Assembly: GCA_029884425.1 (NCBI GenBank)
Contig: JAOUHV010000016.1
Coordinates: forward strand, 1 to 48,444
Direction: 5' to 3'
Origin: Gammaproteobacteria bacterium
GTDB lineage: Bacteria; Pseudomonadota; Gammaproteobacteria; S012-40
DNA length: 48,444 bases
The translations under genes and the position numbers were made by a program. Every line of letters begins with the position of its first letter. The stretch's first letter is position 1. A model generated the notes under the pieces. It made no database searches. It saw only the letters and a program-made list of their open reading frames with translations, and had not been told where the DNA came from. Below, piece by piece: positions 35,792 through 45,515 of the stretch.

Positions 35792-37219
35792 ATGCAAAAA
35801 GCCGATATCGGTCTCATTGGTCTCGCAGTAATGGGACAAAATCTGGTGCTCAACATGCTCGACCATGGCTTTCGCGTGGCGGTTTTTAATCGCACCACCA
35901 GCAAGGTCGATGAATTTTTGGCGGGACCCGGCAAGGCGTACGACAACGTACACGGTTGTCACAGTGTGGAGCAGTTTGTGGCGAGCCTGAAAAGTCCGCG
36001 CAAGATTATGCTGATGGTCAAGGCCGGTGCGGTGGTGGATGAGTTCATCGATTTGGTTCTGCCGCATTTGGACAAGGGCGACATCATCATTGACGGCGGC
36101 AATTCGCTGTACGTCGATACTGAGCGTCGTGTCAAACGCTGTCAGCAACAAGGTATGCGCTATTTGGGTGTCGGTGTGTCTGGCGGTGAGGAAGGTGCGC
36201 GGTTTGGGCCATCGTTAATGCCGGGTGGCGACAAGTCTGCCTGGCCAGAAGTGAAAAATATTTTTCAAGCCATCGCTGCCAAAGTGGATGGCGAGCCTTG
36301 CTGCCAATGGGTGGGTGAAGGTGGGGCCGGTCACTATGTGAAAATGGTGCACAACGGCATCGAATATGGCGACATGCAGCTGATTTGCGAGGCGTATCAA
36401 CTGTTGCGCGAGGGCGCGGGGTTGAGTGTGGATCAGTTGGCGCAAACCTTTGATGAGTGGAACAAGGGCCTGCTGGATTCCTACCTGATCGAAATTACCC
36501 GTGACATTTTTAAAGTCAAAGACAGCGATGGCCAGCCATTGCTGGACAAAATTCTCGATACCGCAGGTCAAAAAGGCACTGGCACCTGGACAGGCATTAA
36601 CGCACTGGAAATGGGCGTGCCGCTGACGCTGATTGGCGAAGCGGTGTTTGCCCGTTGTCTGTCGGCGATCAAGGATTCACGCGTCAAGGCAGCCAAAACA
36701 ATTTCACTGGACTTGCCCGCTGGCAAGGTTGATCAGCAGCAAATTAGCGCAGCGGTACACGACGCGCTGTACGCATCAAAAATTATTTCTTACGCGCAGG
36801 GCTTTATGTTGATGCGGCGTGCCGCCAAGGAATACGGCTGGCAATTAAATTACGGTGACATTGCGCTAATGTGGCGCGGAGGCTGTATCATTCGCAGCCG
36901 CTTCCTGGGCGAAATCAAACAGGCCTACAGCAAAAATCCTGAACTGGAAAATTTGCTGTTGGATGATTTTTTCAAAAAGGCGATTTTGCAGTCGCAGCAG
37001 GGTTGGCGTCGGGCGTTGAGCTTTGCCATTGAACGTGGCATTCCTGCACCTGCATTTTCATCGGCGCTGGCATTTTTTGATGGTTATCGCAGCGCAACCC
37101 TGCCAGCCAATTTACTGCAGGCGCAGCGCGATTATTTCGGTGCGCACACCTACGAGCGTATCGACCGGCCGCGCGGCGAATTTTTTCACACTGACTGGAT
37201 CAGTCTGGCGAAACACTGA
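35792..37219 (+). CDS. gnd: 6-phosphogluconate dehydrogenase, decarboxylating
   Basis: This 475-aa protein is of the long NADP-dependent class. It has N-terminal [13 protein letters not shown] (nucleotide-binding), the IIDGGNS segment, [19 protein letters not shown], and [19 protein letters not shown] with catalytic Lys and Asn. It oxidises 6-phosphogluconate to ribulose 5-phosphate and CO2. The start follows AAAGGA. It is followed after 14 bp by zwf, so the two NADPH-making steps of the oxidative pentose phosphate pathway are co-transcribed. The lactonase gene is not present. Confidence 0.97.
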   Translation: MQKADIGLIGLAVMGQNLVLNMLDHGFRVAVFNRTTSKVDEFLAGPGKAYDNVHGCHSVEQFVASLKSPRKIMLMVKAGAVVDEFIDLVLPHLDKGDIIIDGGNSLYVDTERRVKRCQQQGMRYLGVGVSGGEEGARFGPSLMPGGDKSAWPEVKNIFQAIAAKVDGEPCCQWVGEGGAGHYVKMVHNGIEYGDMQLICEAYQLLREGAGLSVDQLAQTFDEWNKGLLDSYLIEITRDIFKVKDSDGQPLLDKILDTAGQKGTGTWTGINALEMGVPLTLIGEAVFARCLSAIKDSRVKAAKTISLDLPAGKVDQQQISAAVHDALYASKIISYAQGFMLMRRAAKEYGWQLNYGDIALMWRGGCIIRSRFLGEIKQAYSKNPELENLLLDDFFKKAILQSQQGWRRALSFAIERGIPAPAFSSALAFFDGYRSATLPANLLQAQRDYFGAHTYERIDRPRGEFFHTDWISLAKH

Positions 37220-37233
37220 TAGAGAGCATGATC

Positions 37234-38733
37234 ATGCACAACAAAGCCATTGTCGAACCTTGCACCTATGTGATTTTTGGCGCTACCGGCAACCTGTCGC
37301 GCCGCAAATTGATGCCCGCCCTCTATCATCTGGAAGTGGCCAATCGCCTGCCGGAAGGTACGGTCATTATGGCGTTATCCCGTCGTGACTGGACCAGCGA
37401 ACAGTGGATAGCGGAAGTGCGCGAAATGCTGGTTGCCCAAGCGCGCGGTGGTTTGGATGAGGTCGTTTTTACTCGCTTTGCCAAACGTCTTGAATACATG
37501 AGTTTTGATCTCAACGAAGAATGCTGCTACGGCGACATGAAAACCTTGCTGGATGATGACAGTCGTTTTCCCAGCAACGCGGCGTTTTACATGGCATTGC
37601 GTCCTGCCGAATTTGGCGTGGTGATTGAGCGTCTGGCAGCGCATGGTTTGACCCGTGAAGATCACGGCTGGCGTCGCGTAGTTATCGAAAAACCGTTTGG
37701 CTATGACCTGGAAAGCGCGCAGATGCTGCAAAAGCGGCTGCATCACTGCTTGGATGAGCATCAGGTGTATCGTATCGATCATTACCTGGGCAAAGGCACA
37801 GTGCAAAACATTTTGGTGTTCCGTTTTGCCAACGTGTTGATGGAGCCACTGTGGAATCGCAACTATATCGATCACGTTCAAATCACACATTCCGAGACTA
37901 TGGGAATTGGTGGTCGTGCGGATTATTACGATGGTGCCGGTGCATTGCGTGACATGATTCAGTCGCATTTGATGCAGTTGTTGACACTGGTGGCGATGGA
38001 ACCACCGCCCACCATGGATGCAGAATCGCTGCGTGACGAAAAAGTGAAAGTGCTGAAGTCCATTCGACCCATTGCCCCCAGTGCAGTGCACGCGCAATCA
38101 TTCCGTGCGCAATATGCCAGCGGCGTGGTCGATGGTGCTAAAGTGAAAAGTTATCTGGAAGAGGATGGAGTGCCGCATGACAGCACCACCGAAACCTATG
38201 CGGCGCTGAAGCTCTACATCGACAATTGGCGTTGGCGCGGAGTGCCGTTTTATATTCGCACCGGTAAACGCATGGCAGAAGGCAAATCAGCTGTCAGCAT
38301 TCGCTTCAAAGTGCCGCCGCAGCATTTGTTCCGCAACACCCAAGTGGATAAACTCAACCCTGACTGGGTGTTGCTGGGGATTCAACCCTACGAATGCGTG
38401 CGCATGGAAATGCAGGTCAAAGAACCTGGTCTGGAAATGAAAACGCGCACAACCAGTTTGGACGCGAGTTTCCGCAATGACAACGAAGTGGCGCACGATG
38501 CCTACGAGGATTTGCTGCTGGATGTGATCGAAGGCGACCGAACTTTGTTCTTGCGTTACGACGAAGTGGAATGGGCATGGAGGGTTGTGGATCCGATTTT
38601 GCGGGTGTGGTCGACCGAGCGTGATTTTATTCATACCTATCCAGCGGGCACCTGGGGGCCGCAGGAAACACGTCGTTTGTTTGATAAGGATGGGCAGTAC
38701 TGGCGTCATTCCCTTAGACCGAATGAGGACTAA
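37234..38733 (+). CDS. zwf: Glucose-6-phosphate 1-dehydrogenase
   Basis: This 499-aa protein begins with [17 protein letters not shown] (NADP-binding) and contains the active-site motif [13 protein letters not shown] and the IEKPFG segment. It oxidises glucose 6-phosphate to 6-phosphogluconolactone. Two ATGs lie close together at 37228 and 37234; I prefer 37234 because GAGAG ends 7 bases upstream. It forms an operon with gnd, which precedes it by 14 bp. Confidence 0.96.
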   Translation: MHNKAIVEPCTYVIFGATGNLSRRKLMPALYHLEVANRLPEGTVIMALSRRDWTSEQWIAEVREMLVAQARGGLDEVVFTRFAKRLEYMSFDLNEECCYGDMKTLLDDDSRFPSNAAFYMALRPAEFGVVIERLAAHGLTREDHGWRRVVIEKPFGYDLESAQMLQKRLHHCLDEHQVYRIDHYLGKGTVQNILVFRFANVLMEPLWNRNYIDHVQITHSETMGIGGRADYYDGAGALRDMIQSHLMQLLTLVAMEPPPTMDAESLRDEKVKVLKSIRPIAPSAVHAQSFRAQYASGVVDGAKVKSYLEEDGVPHDSTTETYAALKLYIDNWRWRGVPFYIRTGKRMAEGKSAVSIRFKVPPQHLFRNTQVDKLNPDWVLLGIQPYECVRMEMQVKEPGLEMKTRTTSLDASFRNDNEVAHDAYEDLLLDVIEGDRTLFLRYDEVEWAWRVVDPILRVWSTERDFIHTYPAGTWGPQETRRLFDKDGQYWRHSLRPNED

Positions 38734-38797
38734 AGTCTGAGTGTCAGTGCTCGATATGGGAATAAGCGTTGTAAACCTGTGACATAGTTGGCGTATC

Positions 38798-39487
38798 GTG
38801 AAGCATAACAATTTAATCCGAATCTTGGTGGTGGGCTTGCTTGCCATCGGTGGCTTGTCGGCACCGGTGTTTGCTGATGAATTTGATAAACGCTTGCTTC
38901 CGGTTGATGACACGTACCGGGATGCGACGTTGCAGGAATTTCTCGATCGCCTGCGCCAAGTGGTGAAATTCCGCGAGCATGAATCGCTGGTGCCCTTTAT
39001 CGCGCCCAAAATTGTTAACAACAAAGGAGTGCCCGACGGTGCCCAGGCATTTGCCAACTACTGGCGGATGGATTCACAGGACTCTGAACTCTGGACCGAA
39101 CTGAGTCGGATTTTGAGCCTTGGGGGAACGTTTTTGCGCTCCAACCGAGGCGTAACATTTTGTGGACCGTATATTTTTACGGAATTCCCCGATAATTTAG
39201 ATATTTTTGGCCACGGTGTGGTGATTGAGGAAAACGTGCTGCTGAAGTCCGAGCCGGATTTCGGTAGCCGGACGCTACGTACCCTCTCGTACCATCTGGT
39301 GCAGGTGAAGGACTGGCGCAGCAAGGCAGATTCCAGTGGTGGCGCGTGGGTGAAAGTTACCGTGCTGGATAAAGGTGAGACTGGATATCTGCCCAAGGAC
39401 AAAATCCGCAGCCCGTCGGATTACCACATGTGTGTGTCACAGTTTGATAAAGGCTGGCTGATTATCTCATTGTCCACCGGCAGCTAA
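38798..39487 (+). CDS. Exported protein with SH3-like domain, function unknown
   Basis: This 229-aa protein has an N-terminal signal peptide (LIRILVVGLLAIGGLSAPVFA, cut near ADEF). About residues 30-125 form an unrecognised region. A C-terminal part (about 140-205) resembles a bacterial SH3 domain: ENVLLKSEPDFGS, VQVKDW, WVKVTVLDKGETGYLPKDKI. Such domains bind peptidoglycan or peptides in the periplasm. The start is a GTG with a poor ribosome site, so it is not certain. It follows zwf by 64 bp and is closed by a terminator. I do not recognise a specific family. Confidence 0.7.
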   Translation: MKHNNLIRILVVGLLAIGGLSAPVFADEFDKRLLPVDDTYRDATLQEFLDRLRQVVKFREHESLVPFIAPKIVNNKGVPDGAQAFANYWRMDSQDSELWTELSRILSLGGTFLRSNRGVTFCGPYIFTEFPDNLDIFGHGVVIEENVLLKSEPDFGSRTLRTLSYHLVQVKDWRSKADSSGGAWVKVTVLDKGETGYLPKDKIRSPSDYHMCVSQFDKGWLIISLSTGS

Positions 39488-39500
39488 TGCAGGGTGGACA

Positions 39501-39531
39501 CGTCTGGCGCCGAAAAACGCCAGACGGTTTT
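39501..39531. terminator. Terminator between the SH3-like gene and the PhnA-like gene
   Basis: CGTCTGGCG (39501-39509) pairs with CGCCAGACG (39518-39526) with an 8-nt loop, followed by GTTTTG on the + strand. It lies between convergent genes. Confidence 0.85.
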
Positions 39532-39537
39532 GATTTC

Positions 39538-40119
39538 TCAAATCGATTTTTTCACGTACTGGGTCAGTATCACAATCTGCTGACCATTAACCCGTCCTTC
39601 AATGTGTTCCGCGTTATCCCGCACTAGAGTAATTCCCCGTACTGCGGTGCCACGTTTGGCGGTAAAGCCGCCACCTTTGACGTTCAAATCCTTGATCAAG
39701 GTCACTGTGTCGCCGGCCTCCAGAATGGCGCCGTTGCAGTCGCGGTGAATGATTTTGTCTTCCTCTGCATCAGCCTCGCCCGTGGCGCGAGCCCAGCTCA
39801 GTGTGGCGTCGTCCAGGTACAGCATGTCTAGCAGCTCTTGTGGCCAACCTTCACCACGCAGACGATGCAGCATGCGCCAGGCGACAACCTGAACGGCGGG
39901 CGTTTGGCTCCACATGCTGTCGTTGAGGCAGCGCCAGTGGTTGGGGTCCATGCTCTCGGGATTATTGATCTGTTCCAGACAGGTGCCGCAGGTCAGGATG
40001 CTTTCGTCCAGTCCGCCAGTGGTGGTGGGCGGAACCTGGTATACCGCCAGATTATCGGTGGCGCCACAAAGTTCACATTTGGATTCGCTGCGTGCGTGAA
40101 GGGCTTGTTCTGTACTCAT
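39538..40119 (-). CDS. PhnA/YjdM-family protein with zinc ribbon
   Basis: This 193-aa protein has an N-terminal zinc-binding part with two CxxC pairs (KCELCGATDN and LTCGTCLEQ). Its C-terminal PhnA domain contains DCNGAILEAGDTVTLIKDLNVKGGGFTAKRGTAVRGI. The family is often named for alkylphosphonate use but is not shown to act in it; the domain is SH3-like. I chose the ATG at 40119, as the longer frame to 40140 begins with TTG. It is divergent from the TetR gene. Confidence 0.9.
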   Translation of the reverse strand: MSTEQALHARSESKCELCGATDNLAVYQVPPTTTGGLDESILTCGTCLEQINNPESMDPNHWRCLNDSMWSQTPAVQVVAWRMLHRLRGEGWPQELLDMLYLDDATLSWARATGEADAEEDKIIHRDCNGAILEAGDTVTLIKDLNVKGGGFTAKRGTAVRGITLVRDNAEHIEGRVNGQQIVILTQYVKKSI

Positions 40120-40291
40120 TATGCTGTATTCCGGGATCAAAAAACGCTCATTATAGCAAAAACCACCTAGCTCCGGTGTTGGCGGAGTGCGCGCCTATTG
40201 GCTTTGTTACTGTCCCAAAGGCGAGAATGAAGGTCGGTTGCTAAATAAAATATATTATTAATCAAATGGTTATGGCTTTATGAGAAAAGAA

Positions 40292-40305
40292 AGTAATCAA
40301 TTACT
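40292..40305. promoter_or_regulatory. Candidate operator of the TetR-family regulator
   Basis: AGTAATCAATTACT is a perfect 6-bp inverted repeat with a 2-bp spacer, 47 bp before the TetR gene and in an unusually AT-rich stretch. Autoregulators of this family usually bind such palindromes. Confidence 0.45.
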
Positions 40306-40352
40306 CACAAACTTCCCAGCCGGGCCGATAAGCTGATTAAGGCGGTGAGCAG

Positions 40353-40958
40353 ATGGGCAAAAGTCACGAAATTCGTAAGCAGGAGATGGTGCAGGCGGTG
40401 TTGGCGCTGGCGGCGGAACATGGTCTGTCGGGGGTGACTACCCAGCGGGTGGCCGATTTCGTGGGGGTGGCTCAGCCTACAGTGTTTCGTCACTTCAAAA
40501 CCCGCGAAGACTTATTGCGCGCGACTTTCGATGCTGTGGTGAACGGCCTGGGGCAGCAAACGTCACCTATATTTACCGCATCGGGTGATCCATTGGTTCG
40601 TTTGCAGCAGATTGTGTTTACCCATTTGGTGTATGTTAGCGAAGTGCGTGGTTTGCCCCGATTTTTGTTTTCTGACGATTTGCATTTGCAGTCGCCAGAA
40701 TTGAAGGCTCGTGTTCAGCAGGTGATGAATGTGTACGCGGATAATTTGGCATCCTTGATGGACGAAGCCAAAGCGCAGGGGCAGGTGAGAGATAATTTGC
40801 CATCAAGGCAAACAGCTTCCCTGCTGATTGCCACCATTCAGGGCTTGTTAATGCGTTGGTCGTTGGCGGATTTTTCGTTCTCGCTGAACGAACAAAAAGA
40901 GACAGTTTGGGAATTGTTTTTGACAGCGATGTTGCCGGTATCAAAACGTGAAAACTGA
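40353..40958 (+). CDS. TetR-family transcriptional regulator
   Basis: This 201-aa protein has an N-terminal helix-turn-helix of the TetR type (TTQRVADFVGVAQPTVFRHFKTREDLL, about residues 29-55) and a C-terminal all-helical ligand domain. The ligand is unknown. A perfect inverted repeat lies upstream. It ends 11 bp before a c'-type cytochrome gene, which is likely co-transcribed and may be a target. Confidence 0.9.
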   Translation: MGKSHEIRKQEMVQAVLALAAEHGLSGVTTQRVADFVGVAQPTVFRHFKTREDLLRATFDAVVNGLGQQTSPIFTASGDPLVRLQQIVFTHLVYVSEVRGLPRFLFSDDLHLQSPELKARVQQVMNVYADNLASLMDEAKAQGQVRDNLPSRQTASLLIATIQGLLMRWSLADFSFSLNEQKETVWELFLTAMLPVSKREN

Positions 40959-40969
40959 TGAGGTGATGT

Positions 40970-41392
40970 ATGACTAAGTTATTGCTAACGATGTTGACTC
41001 TGTTGATGGTGTCGCCAGCCATGGCGGCAGATGCAGAGGGAAAGCCAGAGAGTTTACAGGAAACCATGCAGATGATTTCGGCAGATATGCAGTCGATCGT
41101 CAAGGGCATAGGCGAAGCTGATTATGCGCTGATTGCCGACAAGGCAAAATCGGTGGCGTATCACAAAGAGCCCCCAATCAAACAGCGCCAGGCACTGTTG
41201 CTTGAGCTGGGATTCGAATTGCCCAAATTCAAAGGCCACGATAACGATGTGCACGCAGCGGCGATGGCGATGAAAGCGGCTGCGGAGAAAAAAGACATGG
41301 GCGGAGTGATCGAAAATTATGGCAAGGCGCTGAATGCGTGCGTTGCCTGCCATGACGGTTATCGCGAACGCATCAAGGCAGTGAAGTGGTAA
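40970..41392 (+). CDS. Cytochrome c'-like c-type cytochrome
   Basis: This 140-aa protein has a signal peptide (TKLLLTMLTLLMVSPAMA) and a helical domain ending in a single haem-c attachment motif CVACH (C124, C127, H128) close to the C-terminus, as in cytochrome c'. It would be periplasmic. Members of this family bind NO or take part in electron transfer; which applies here is not visible. It is probably in an operon with the upstream TetR regulator and is followed by a strong terminator. Confidence 0.85.
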   Translation: MTKLLLTMLTLLMVSPAMAADAEGKPESLQETMQMISADMQSIVKGIGEADYALIADKAKSVAYHKEPPIKQRQALLLELGFELPKFKGHDNDVHAAAMAMKAAAEKKDMGGVIENYGKALNACVACHDGYRERIKAVKW

Positions 41393-41413
41393 TTTAGCTG
41401 TGCGGATATTCCA

Positions 41414-41437
41414 GGCCGGGCTTGCCCGGCCTTTTTT
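41414..41437 (+). terminator. Intrinsic terminator after the cytochrome gene
   Basis: GGCCGGGC and GCCCGGCC form a perfect 8-bp stem with a 2-base spacer, followed by TTTTTT. Confidence 0.93.
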
Positions 41438-41509
41438 ATTGGGGATAGGCGGCGAGGGGCTGGCTGGGTATACTGGGGCCGGTTTTGACTCGGTACATGG
41501 GATGAGCGG

Positions 41510-41791
41510 ATGCGAATAGTTACACTGGTGGCGGCGTATGCCTTGATTGCGTTGTTTTTTGGCCTGTTGCTGATGTTCCCCAATCATCCAGCGTCATTGG
41601 CGGGGTTTGTGGCGCTGACCTGCGCGATGATTCCACTGGTGGCGGTGTTTGATTTGTTAGCACAAAAAATCATTGATGCCAGCGCGTTGGGCAGTTTGCG
41701 TTCGGTGATTGCGATAATTACGTTTGCGGTGTTCTTGTTTGCAGGTTATCAGTTGGTGGTTTTCTTGGATTTGCCAGCAAGTTCGTGGTGA
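41510..41791 (+). CDS. Small membrane protein, function unknown
   Basis: This 93-aa protein has three hydrophobic segments (about residues 3-22, 30-50 and 64-86) with a short charged loop LLAQKIIDAS between the second and third. There is no recognisable motif. The start codon ATG has no strong ribosome site (GAGCGG upstream). It stands alone between the cytochrome terminator and the convergent DUF2934 gene. Confidence 0.65.
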   Translation: MRIVTLVAAYALIALFFGLLLMFPNHPASLAGFVALTCAMIPLVAVFDLLAQKIIDASALGSLRSVIAIITFAVFLFAGYQLVVFLDLPASSW

Positions 41792-41840
41792 GGCGCAAAA
41801 TGACCGCCCCTGTTTGCAGGGGCGGAAGGTCTTTAGGGGG

Positions 41841-42083
41841 TTAAGCGTTATTCTCGGTAATATGCTGGCTTAACATCTGGTCAACCTGGCGTTCGGCTTC
41901 CAGCCAGTTTTGCTGATCGCGCCCAGGCTCAAATCCGTGTTGTTCAGCGATATAATAGGCTGTTTCTGCGATCATTTGCTGACGCTCTTCCTGGGTTAGG
42001 GTGTTGATGTTGAGCTCAGTCATGACGCTTGCTTTCTTGCTGCGCGGTTTTTTGGTGGAAGTGGTCGCGGTGGCTGTAGTCAT
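41841..42083 (-). CDS. DUF2934-domain protein
   Basis: This 80-aa protein has a basic Thr/Lys-rich N-terminus (TKKPRSKKAS) and a C-terminal DUF2934-like motif (IAETAYYIAEQHGFEPGRDQQNWLEAERQV). The function of this small domain is unknown. The start follows CAGGAGAG. It is convergent with the small membrane protein and divergent from mipA. Confidence 0.8.
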   Translation of the reverse strand: MTTATATTSTKKPRSKKASVMTELNINTLTQEERQQMIAETAYYIAEQHGFEPGRDQQNWLEAERQVDQMLSQHITENNA

Positions 42084-42415
42084 AAACTCTCCTGTTGTCG
42101 TTATTGTGTGTGCATGTTGATACGGGAAATCGTTTCAGCATGTTGCAGTGCATTCGCAAAAGGACCAGCTTGAGCTGGCTTTGCTTGATTGCGTTGCGGG
42201 CGTAAGTTTGTACAGACATTGCCGAGGCGTATGTTACGCTCTTTTGCACCGGAAGCTAGCAGTAAACATAGGATAGATTGTGGGGCAAATCCAGAAAGCC
42301 CAGTTCTTTTTGTGGTAAGGTTTGCCAAACAGTGCACCACTGCGTTACTGCTGTCTTCAGATTCCTGATTTGACATCGTTATAATCTATGTTGATTTTCT
42401 TTCGGGTTGAAAAGT
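42084..42415. other. Spacer between DUF2934 gene and mipA
   Basis: This 332-bp divergent spacer holds TATAAT at 42380-42385, 30 bp before mipA, with a partial -35 (TTCAGA, 42356-42361, 18-bp spacing). It also has a small inverted repeat CCAGCT / AGCTGG (42165-42178). A 91-codon minus-strand frame (42101-42376) lacks a ribosome site and recognisable content and is not called. Confidence 0.45.
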
Positions 42416-43249
42416 ATGAGTTCACTGCGTGCCTTGACGATAGTCCTGCTGCAATTACTGTCAACCCAGGCGCTGGCAAATCATTTACCGCTGTGGGAAT
42501 TGGGCATCGGCTTTGGCGGTCTGGCAGCACCGGACTATCGAGGCGCAAAAAATTATAGTTTTTTTGCTGCGCCCTTCCCGTATGGTCGCTATCGTGGCGA
42601 GAGCTTTCAGATTGATGATGGCGGCGTGCGCCAAAAGCTGTTTTCGACCAGCAGAGTTAAACTCGATCTAAGTCTGGCAGGAAATATTCCAGTCAGAAAC
42701 CATCATAACCCCCGGGTTGATATGCCCAAGCTGGACCCATTGGGCGAAATCGGGCCCTCGCTGCATTTCCGCATGTGGCCAGAGCAGGCGGGATCGACAC
42801 AGTCGCTGTGGCTGGTTAATCCCGTTCGAGCGGTGTTCTCATCAGATTTCAAGTCGCTGCAGAGTCGCGGCTGGACGTATTCCCCCTATGTGGAATATTA
42901 CCAGCGCTGGAATCCGGTTCGCCGCGCCTATACGCTGTCGGTGGTCGGTGGGCCCATCTGGGGTAGTGGTGAATATCATCGCTATTTTTATGAAGTTGCG
43001 CCGCAGTATGCGACACCTGACCGCCCCCAATATCGGGCAACAGAAGGTTATAGTGGTAGTCATGTCAGTATTAATTTTGCTGGCATCAGCCGCAAAGCCT
43101 GGGCGGGTTTGTTTGTTCGCTACGATACATTGAATGCGGCAGTTTTTGCCGACAGTCCGTTGGTGGAAACACAAAATTATTTGGTCGGTGGTGTTGTGGT
43201 GGGGTATTTGTTTTTTGGCTCCGACGCACGGGCCACCCATCATCGTTAG
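42416..43249 (+). CDS. MipA/OmpV-family outer-membrane protein
   Basis: This 277-aa protein has a signal peptide ([18 protein letters not shown]) and the MipA/OmpV pattern [18 protein letters not shown], then [17 protein letters not shown], with aromatic beta strands through to a C-terminal GYLFFGSD segment. MipA was described as a scaffold for murein enzymes; the wider family is an outer-membrane barrel of uncertain role. I chose the ATG at 42416; a TTG at 42407 is in frame. Confidence 0.88.
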   Translation: MSSLRALTIVLLQLLSTQALANHLPLWELGIGFGGLAAPDYRGAKNYSFFAAPFPYGRYRGESFQIDDGGVRQKLFSTSRVKLDLSLAGNIPVRNHHNPRVDMPKLDPLGEIGPSLHFRMWPEQAGSTQSLWLVNPVRAVFSSDFKSLQSRGWTYSPYVEYYQRWNPVRRAYTLSVVGGPIWGSGEYHRYFYEVAPQYATPDRPQYRATEGYSGSHVSINFAGISRKAWAGLFVRYDTLNAAVFADSPLVETQNYLVGGVVVGYLFFGSDARATHHR

Positions 43250-43302
43250 TTTTTTTGAGTGATTGGCAAAAAGTATTAAGTACGATCGGTAAGGCTGAAT
43301 AT

Positions 43303-43755
43303 ATGAAAATTTGGGTAGACGCGGATGCGTGTCCCGTGGTCATTAAGGAAATATTGTTTCGCGCGGCGGAACGAACGCAAACGGAAATGGTGCTGGTGGC
43401 CAATCGTTCCCTGCGGGTGCCGCCGTCAAAGGTGATTCGCTCCATGGTGGTGATGGGCGGCTTTGATGTGGCGGACAATGAAATTGTACAGCGTTTGTCG
43501 GCGGGAGATTTGGTGATCACCGCCGACATTCCATTGGCGGCAGAAGTGCTGGCCAAAGGTGGCAATGCGCTCAATCCGCGTGGTGAGCTGTATTCCACCC
43601 AAACCATTAAAGCCAAATTGAACATGCGCGATTTTATGGATACCTTGCGTGCCAGCGGTATTCAGAGTGGCGGACCGCCGCCGCTAAATCAGGCGGACCG
43701 ACAGGCATTCGCCAATAACCTTGATCGATTGTTGATGCAAGCCTCCAAGCAGTAA
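43303..43755 (+). CDS. YaiI/YqxD-family protein (UPF0178, DUF188)
   Basis: This 150-aa protein begins [25 protein letters not shown], the hallmark of the family, and continues with [37 protein letters not shown] and LNPRGELYS. The aspartate-rich pattern resembles PIN/NYN-type nucleases, but activity is not established. I chose the ATG at 43303 after TAAGG; a longer frame from 43255 is not needed. Confidence 0.92.
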   Translation: MKIWVDADACPVVIKEILFRAAERTQTEMVLVANRSLRVPPSKVIRSMVVMGGFDVADNEIVQRLSAGDLVITADIPLAAEVLAKGGNALNPRGELYSTQTIKAKLNMRDFMDTLRASGIQSGGPPPLNQADRQAFANNLDRLLMQASKQ

Positions 43756-43900
43756 CGATTTGGGATTTGTCGGGTTTCTCAACGGCCTGGCTTTTGCCTG
43801 ATAGAGCTTTGGTCGGTTTCAGATTGTAGGAAGTATTGGTTGAGCCTGGATGGATGGAAAATGCTCCAGTGCCATTGATTGGGATTCCGAGGTTGTCAGC

Positions 43901-45034
43901 ATGTCGAAAAAAATGTTGTCGGATCAGGATGCTGCTAGGCTTGACGAGCTGAGGCAGCGTTTTCAGCAACAAATCGAACATTTTGTGGGCTATCCCTGTA
44001 ATCAGGTGTTTGATTATTCACCCTTGTACGATTTTCTGTCCTTGTCGCTGAACAATGTGGGCGATCCATACGCGGATTCCACGTTTCGTCTCAATACCCA
44101 TGACATTGAAGTTGAAGTGCTGAATTTTTTTGGCGAGCTTTGTCATGCCAAACCGGAAGAGTTGTGGGGATATGTCACCAACGGTGGCACCGAAGGCAAC
44201 ATGTACGGCATCTACCTCGCCAGGGAAATTTTCCCCGAGGGCATGGTGTATTACTCGGAAGATACCCATTACAGCGTCTCCAAAATCATGCGCGTAGTGC
44301 ATGCGCGCAATATCATGATTCGCAGCCTGCCCAATGGCGAAATTGATTACGAAGATTTGAAGGCGACCATTCGCATGCATCGCGATGTGCCGCCGATTAT
44401 TTTTGCCAATATTGGTACCACGATGAAAGGTGCGATTGACAATATCGCCACCATTCGGGAGATACTCAAAGAGTTGGCCGTTACGCGCTATTACATTCAT
44501 GCCGATTGTGCATTGAGTGGTATGATCCTGCCCTTTATGAACAATCCCCCGCCGTTTGACTTTGCTGATGGTGTGCATAGTTTATCGATTTCTGGCCACA
44601 AAATGATTGGTTCACCGTTGCCCTGTGGCGTGGTGCTGGCGACCAAGAAAAATGTTGAGCGGGTTGCTCGATCAGTGGAGTACGTGGGATCGTTGGACAC
44701 GACATTGGCAGGTTCACGCAGTGCCATCACACCGCTGTTTCTGTGGTACGCCATCAAGTCATATGGAATGGAAGGATTTCGCGATATGGTGGCGGGATGT
44801 CTGGATACTGCCAAATATGCGGTGAAGGTGTTTAATGAAAATGGCATCGCCGCCTGGCGTAATCTGAACTCAGTGACGGTGGTTTTTCCTCGGCCAAGCA
44901 GTGCGGTTATTCGAAAATGGCAGTTGGCGGTGCAAAATGACATCGCACATATCATCACCATGCCGCATGTAAAACAACGCCACATTGATGAATTATTGGT
45001 GGATATTTTGCGAAAAGATCAGGAGCCGACATGA
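43901..45034 (+). CDS. hdc: PLP-dependent histidine decarboxylase (group II type)
   Basis: This 377-aa protein matches Gram-negative PLP histidine decarboxylases, which are about 378 aa. It contains LWGYVTNGGTEGNMYGIYLARE, YYSEDTHYSVSKI (stacking His123), IHADCALSG (Asp202) and ISGHKMIGSPLPCGVVL (PLP Lys234). It should convert histidine to histamine and CO2. Some relatives act on other amino acids such as serine, so the substrate is probable, not proven. I chose the ATG at 43901 after GAGG. Its stop overlaps an ACT-domain gene by 4 bp. No histidine transporter or antiporter is seen. Confidence 0.85.
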   Translation: MSKKMLSDQDAARLDELRQRFQQQIEHFVGYPCNQVFDYSPLYDFLSLSLNNVGDPYADSTFRLNTHDIEVEVLNFFGELCHAKPEELWGYVTNGGTEGNMYGIYLAREIFPEGMVYYSEDTHYSVSKIMRVVHARNIMIRSLPNGEIDYEDLKATIRMHRDVPPIIFANIGTTMKGAIDNIATIREILKELAVTRYYIHADCALSGMILPFMNNPPPFDFADGVHSLSISGHKMIGSPLPCGVVLATKKNVERVARSVEYVGSLDTTLAGSRSAITPLFLWYAIKSYGMEGFRDMVAGCLDTAKYAVKVFNENGIAAWRNLNSVTVVFPRPSSAVIRKWQLAVQNDIAHIITMPHVKQRHIDELLVDILRKDQEPT

Positions 45035-45426
45035 AGCAAATCAGCATAGTCTCGGATAATCGTGCAGGCGTTATGGCAGAGATTACCGACTGCCTGGCCA
45101 AGGAAAATATCAACATAGATTCCATTGATGCAGAAACCTTTGGCGATTATGCGGTCACGATTCTTACCGTCAATAAATACGATCTGGCGCTACAGAATCT
45201 GCGGCAAATCCCCGGCATTAAATGCATTACCGAAGATGCAATCTTGATTCGATTAAAGGATGAGCCGGGCGCGCTGGCGAAAATTGCCATGCGTTTCAAA
45301 GATGCTAATATCAATATCCGCAGTTTGCGTTTCATAAAACGCGATGACACTAATGGCCTGGTGGCTATTTCCACAGATCGGACTCAAGAAGCCCTGGATT
45401 TGGTGAAGGATGTACTGGTTTCCTGA
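45031..45426 (+). CDS. Two-ACT-domain protein coupled to histidine decarboxylase
   Basis: This 131-aa protein is made of two ACT domains in tandem: KQISIVSDNRAGVMAEITDCLAKENINIDSI and ILIRLKDEPGALAKIAMRFKDANINIRSL. Such domains bind amino acids and regulate enzymes. There is no catalytic domain. The ATG overlaps the decarboxylase stop (ATGA), which suggests that it senses histidine or another amino acid and controls the enzyme allosterically, but this is inference. Confidence 0.88.
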   Translation: MKQISIVSDNRAGVMAEITDCLAKENINIDSIDAETFGDYAVTILTVNKYDLALQNLRQIPGIKCITEDAILIRLKDEPGALAKIAMRFKDANINIRSLRFIKRDDTNGLVAISTDRTQEALDLVKDVLVS

Positions 45427-45515
45427 GGCAGGCAAATACCATTATCGGTACTTGTTTGTATTAACGCTATCTAGCTGCCAAAGAGTGTTCTGAATAAAGC
45501 TTGGAACAGGGATGA

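Noticed and set aside
40280-40336. 18-codon ORF before the TetR gene, overlapping the palindrome
   Set aside because: It is very short and lacks a ribosome site; the region is better explained as an operator.
42101-42376. 91-codon minus-strand frame in the mipA spacer
   Set aside because: It has no ribosome site and no recognisable motif, and its 5' end overlaps the likely mipA promoter region.
42370-42385. TTGACA and TATAAT as a promoter pair for mipA
   Set aside because: They are only 4 bp apart, so they cannot be used together; only the TATAAT is kept with a weaker -35.
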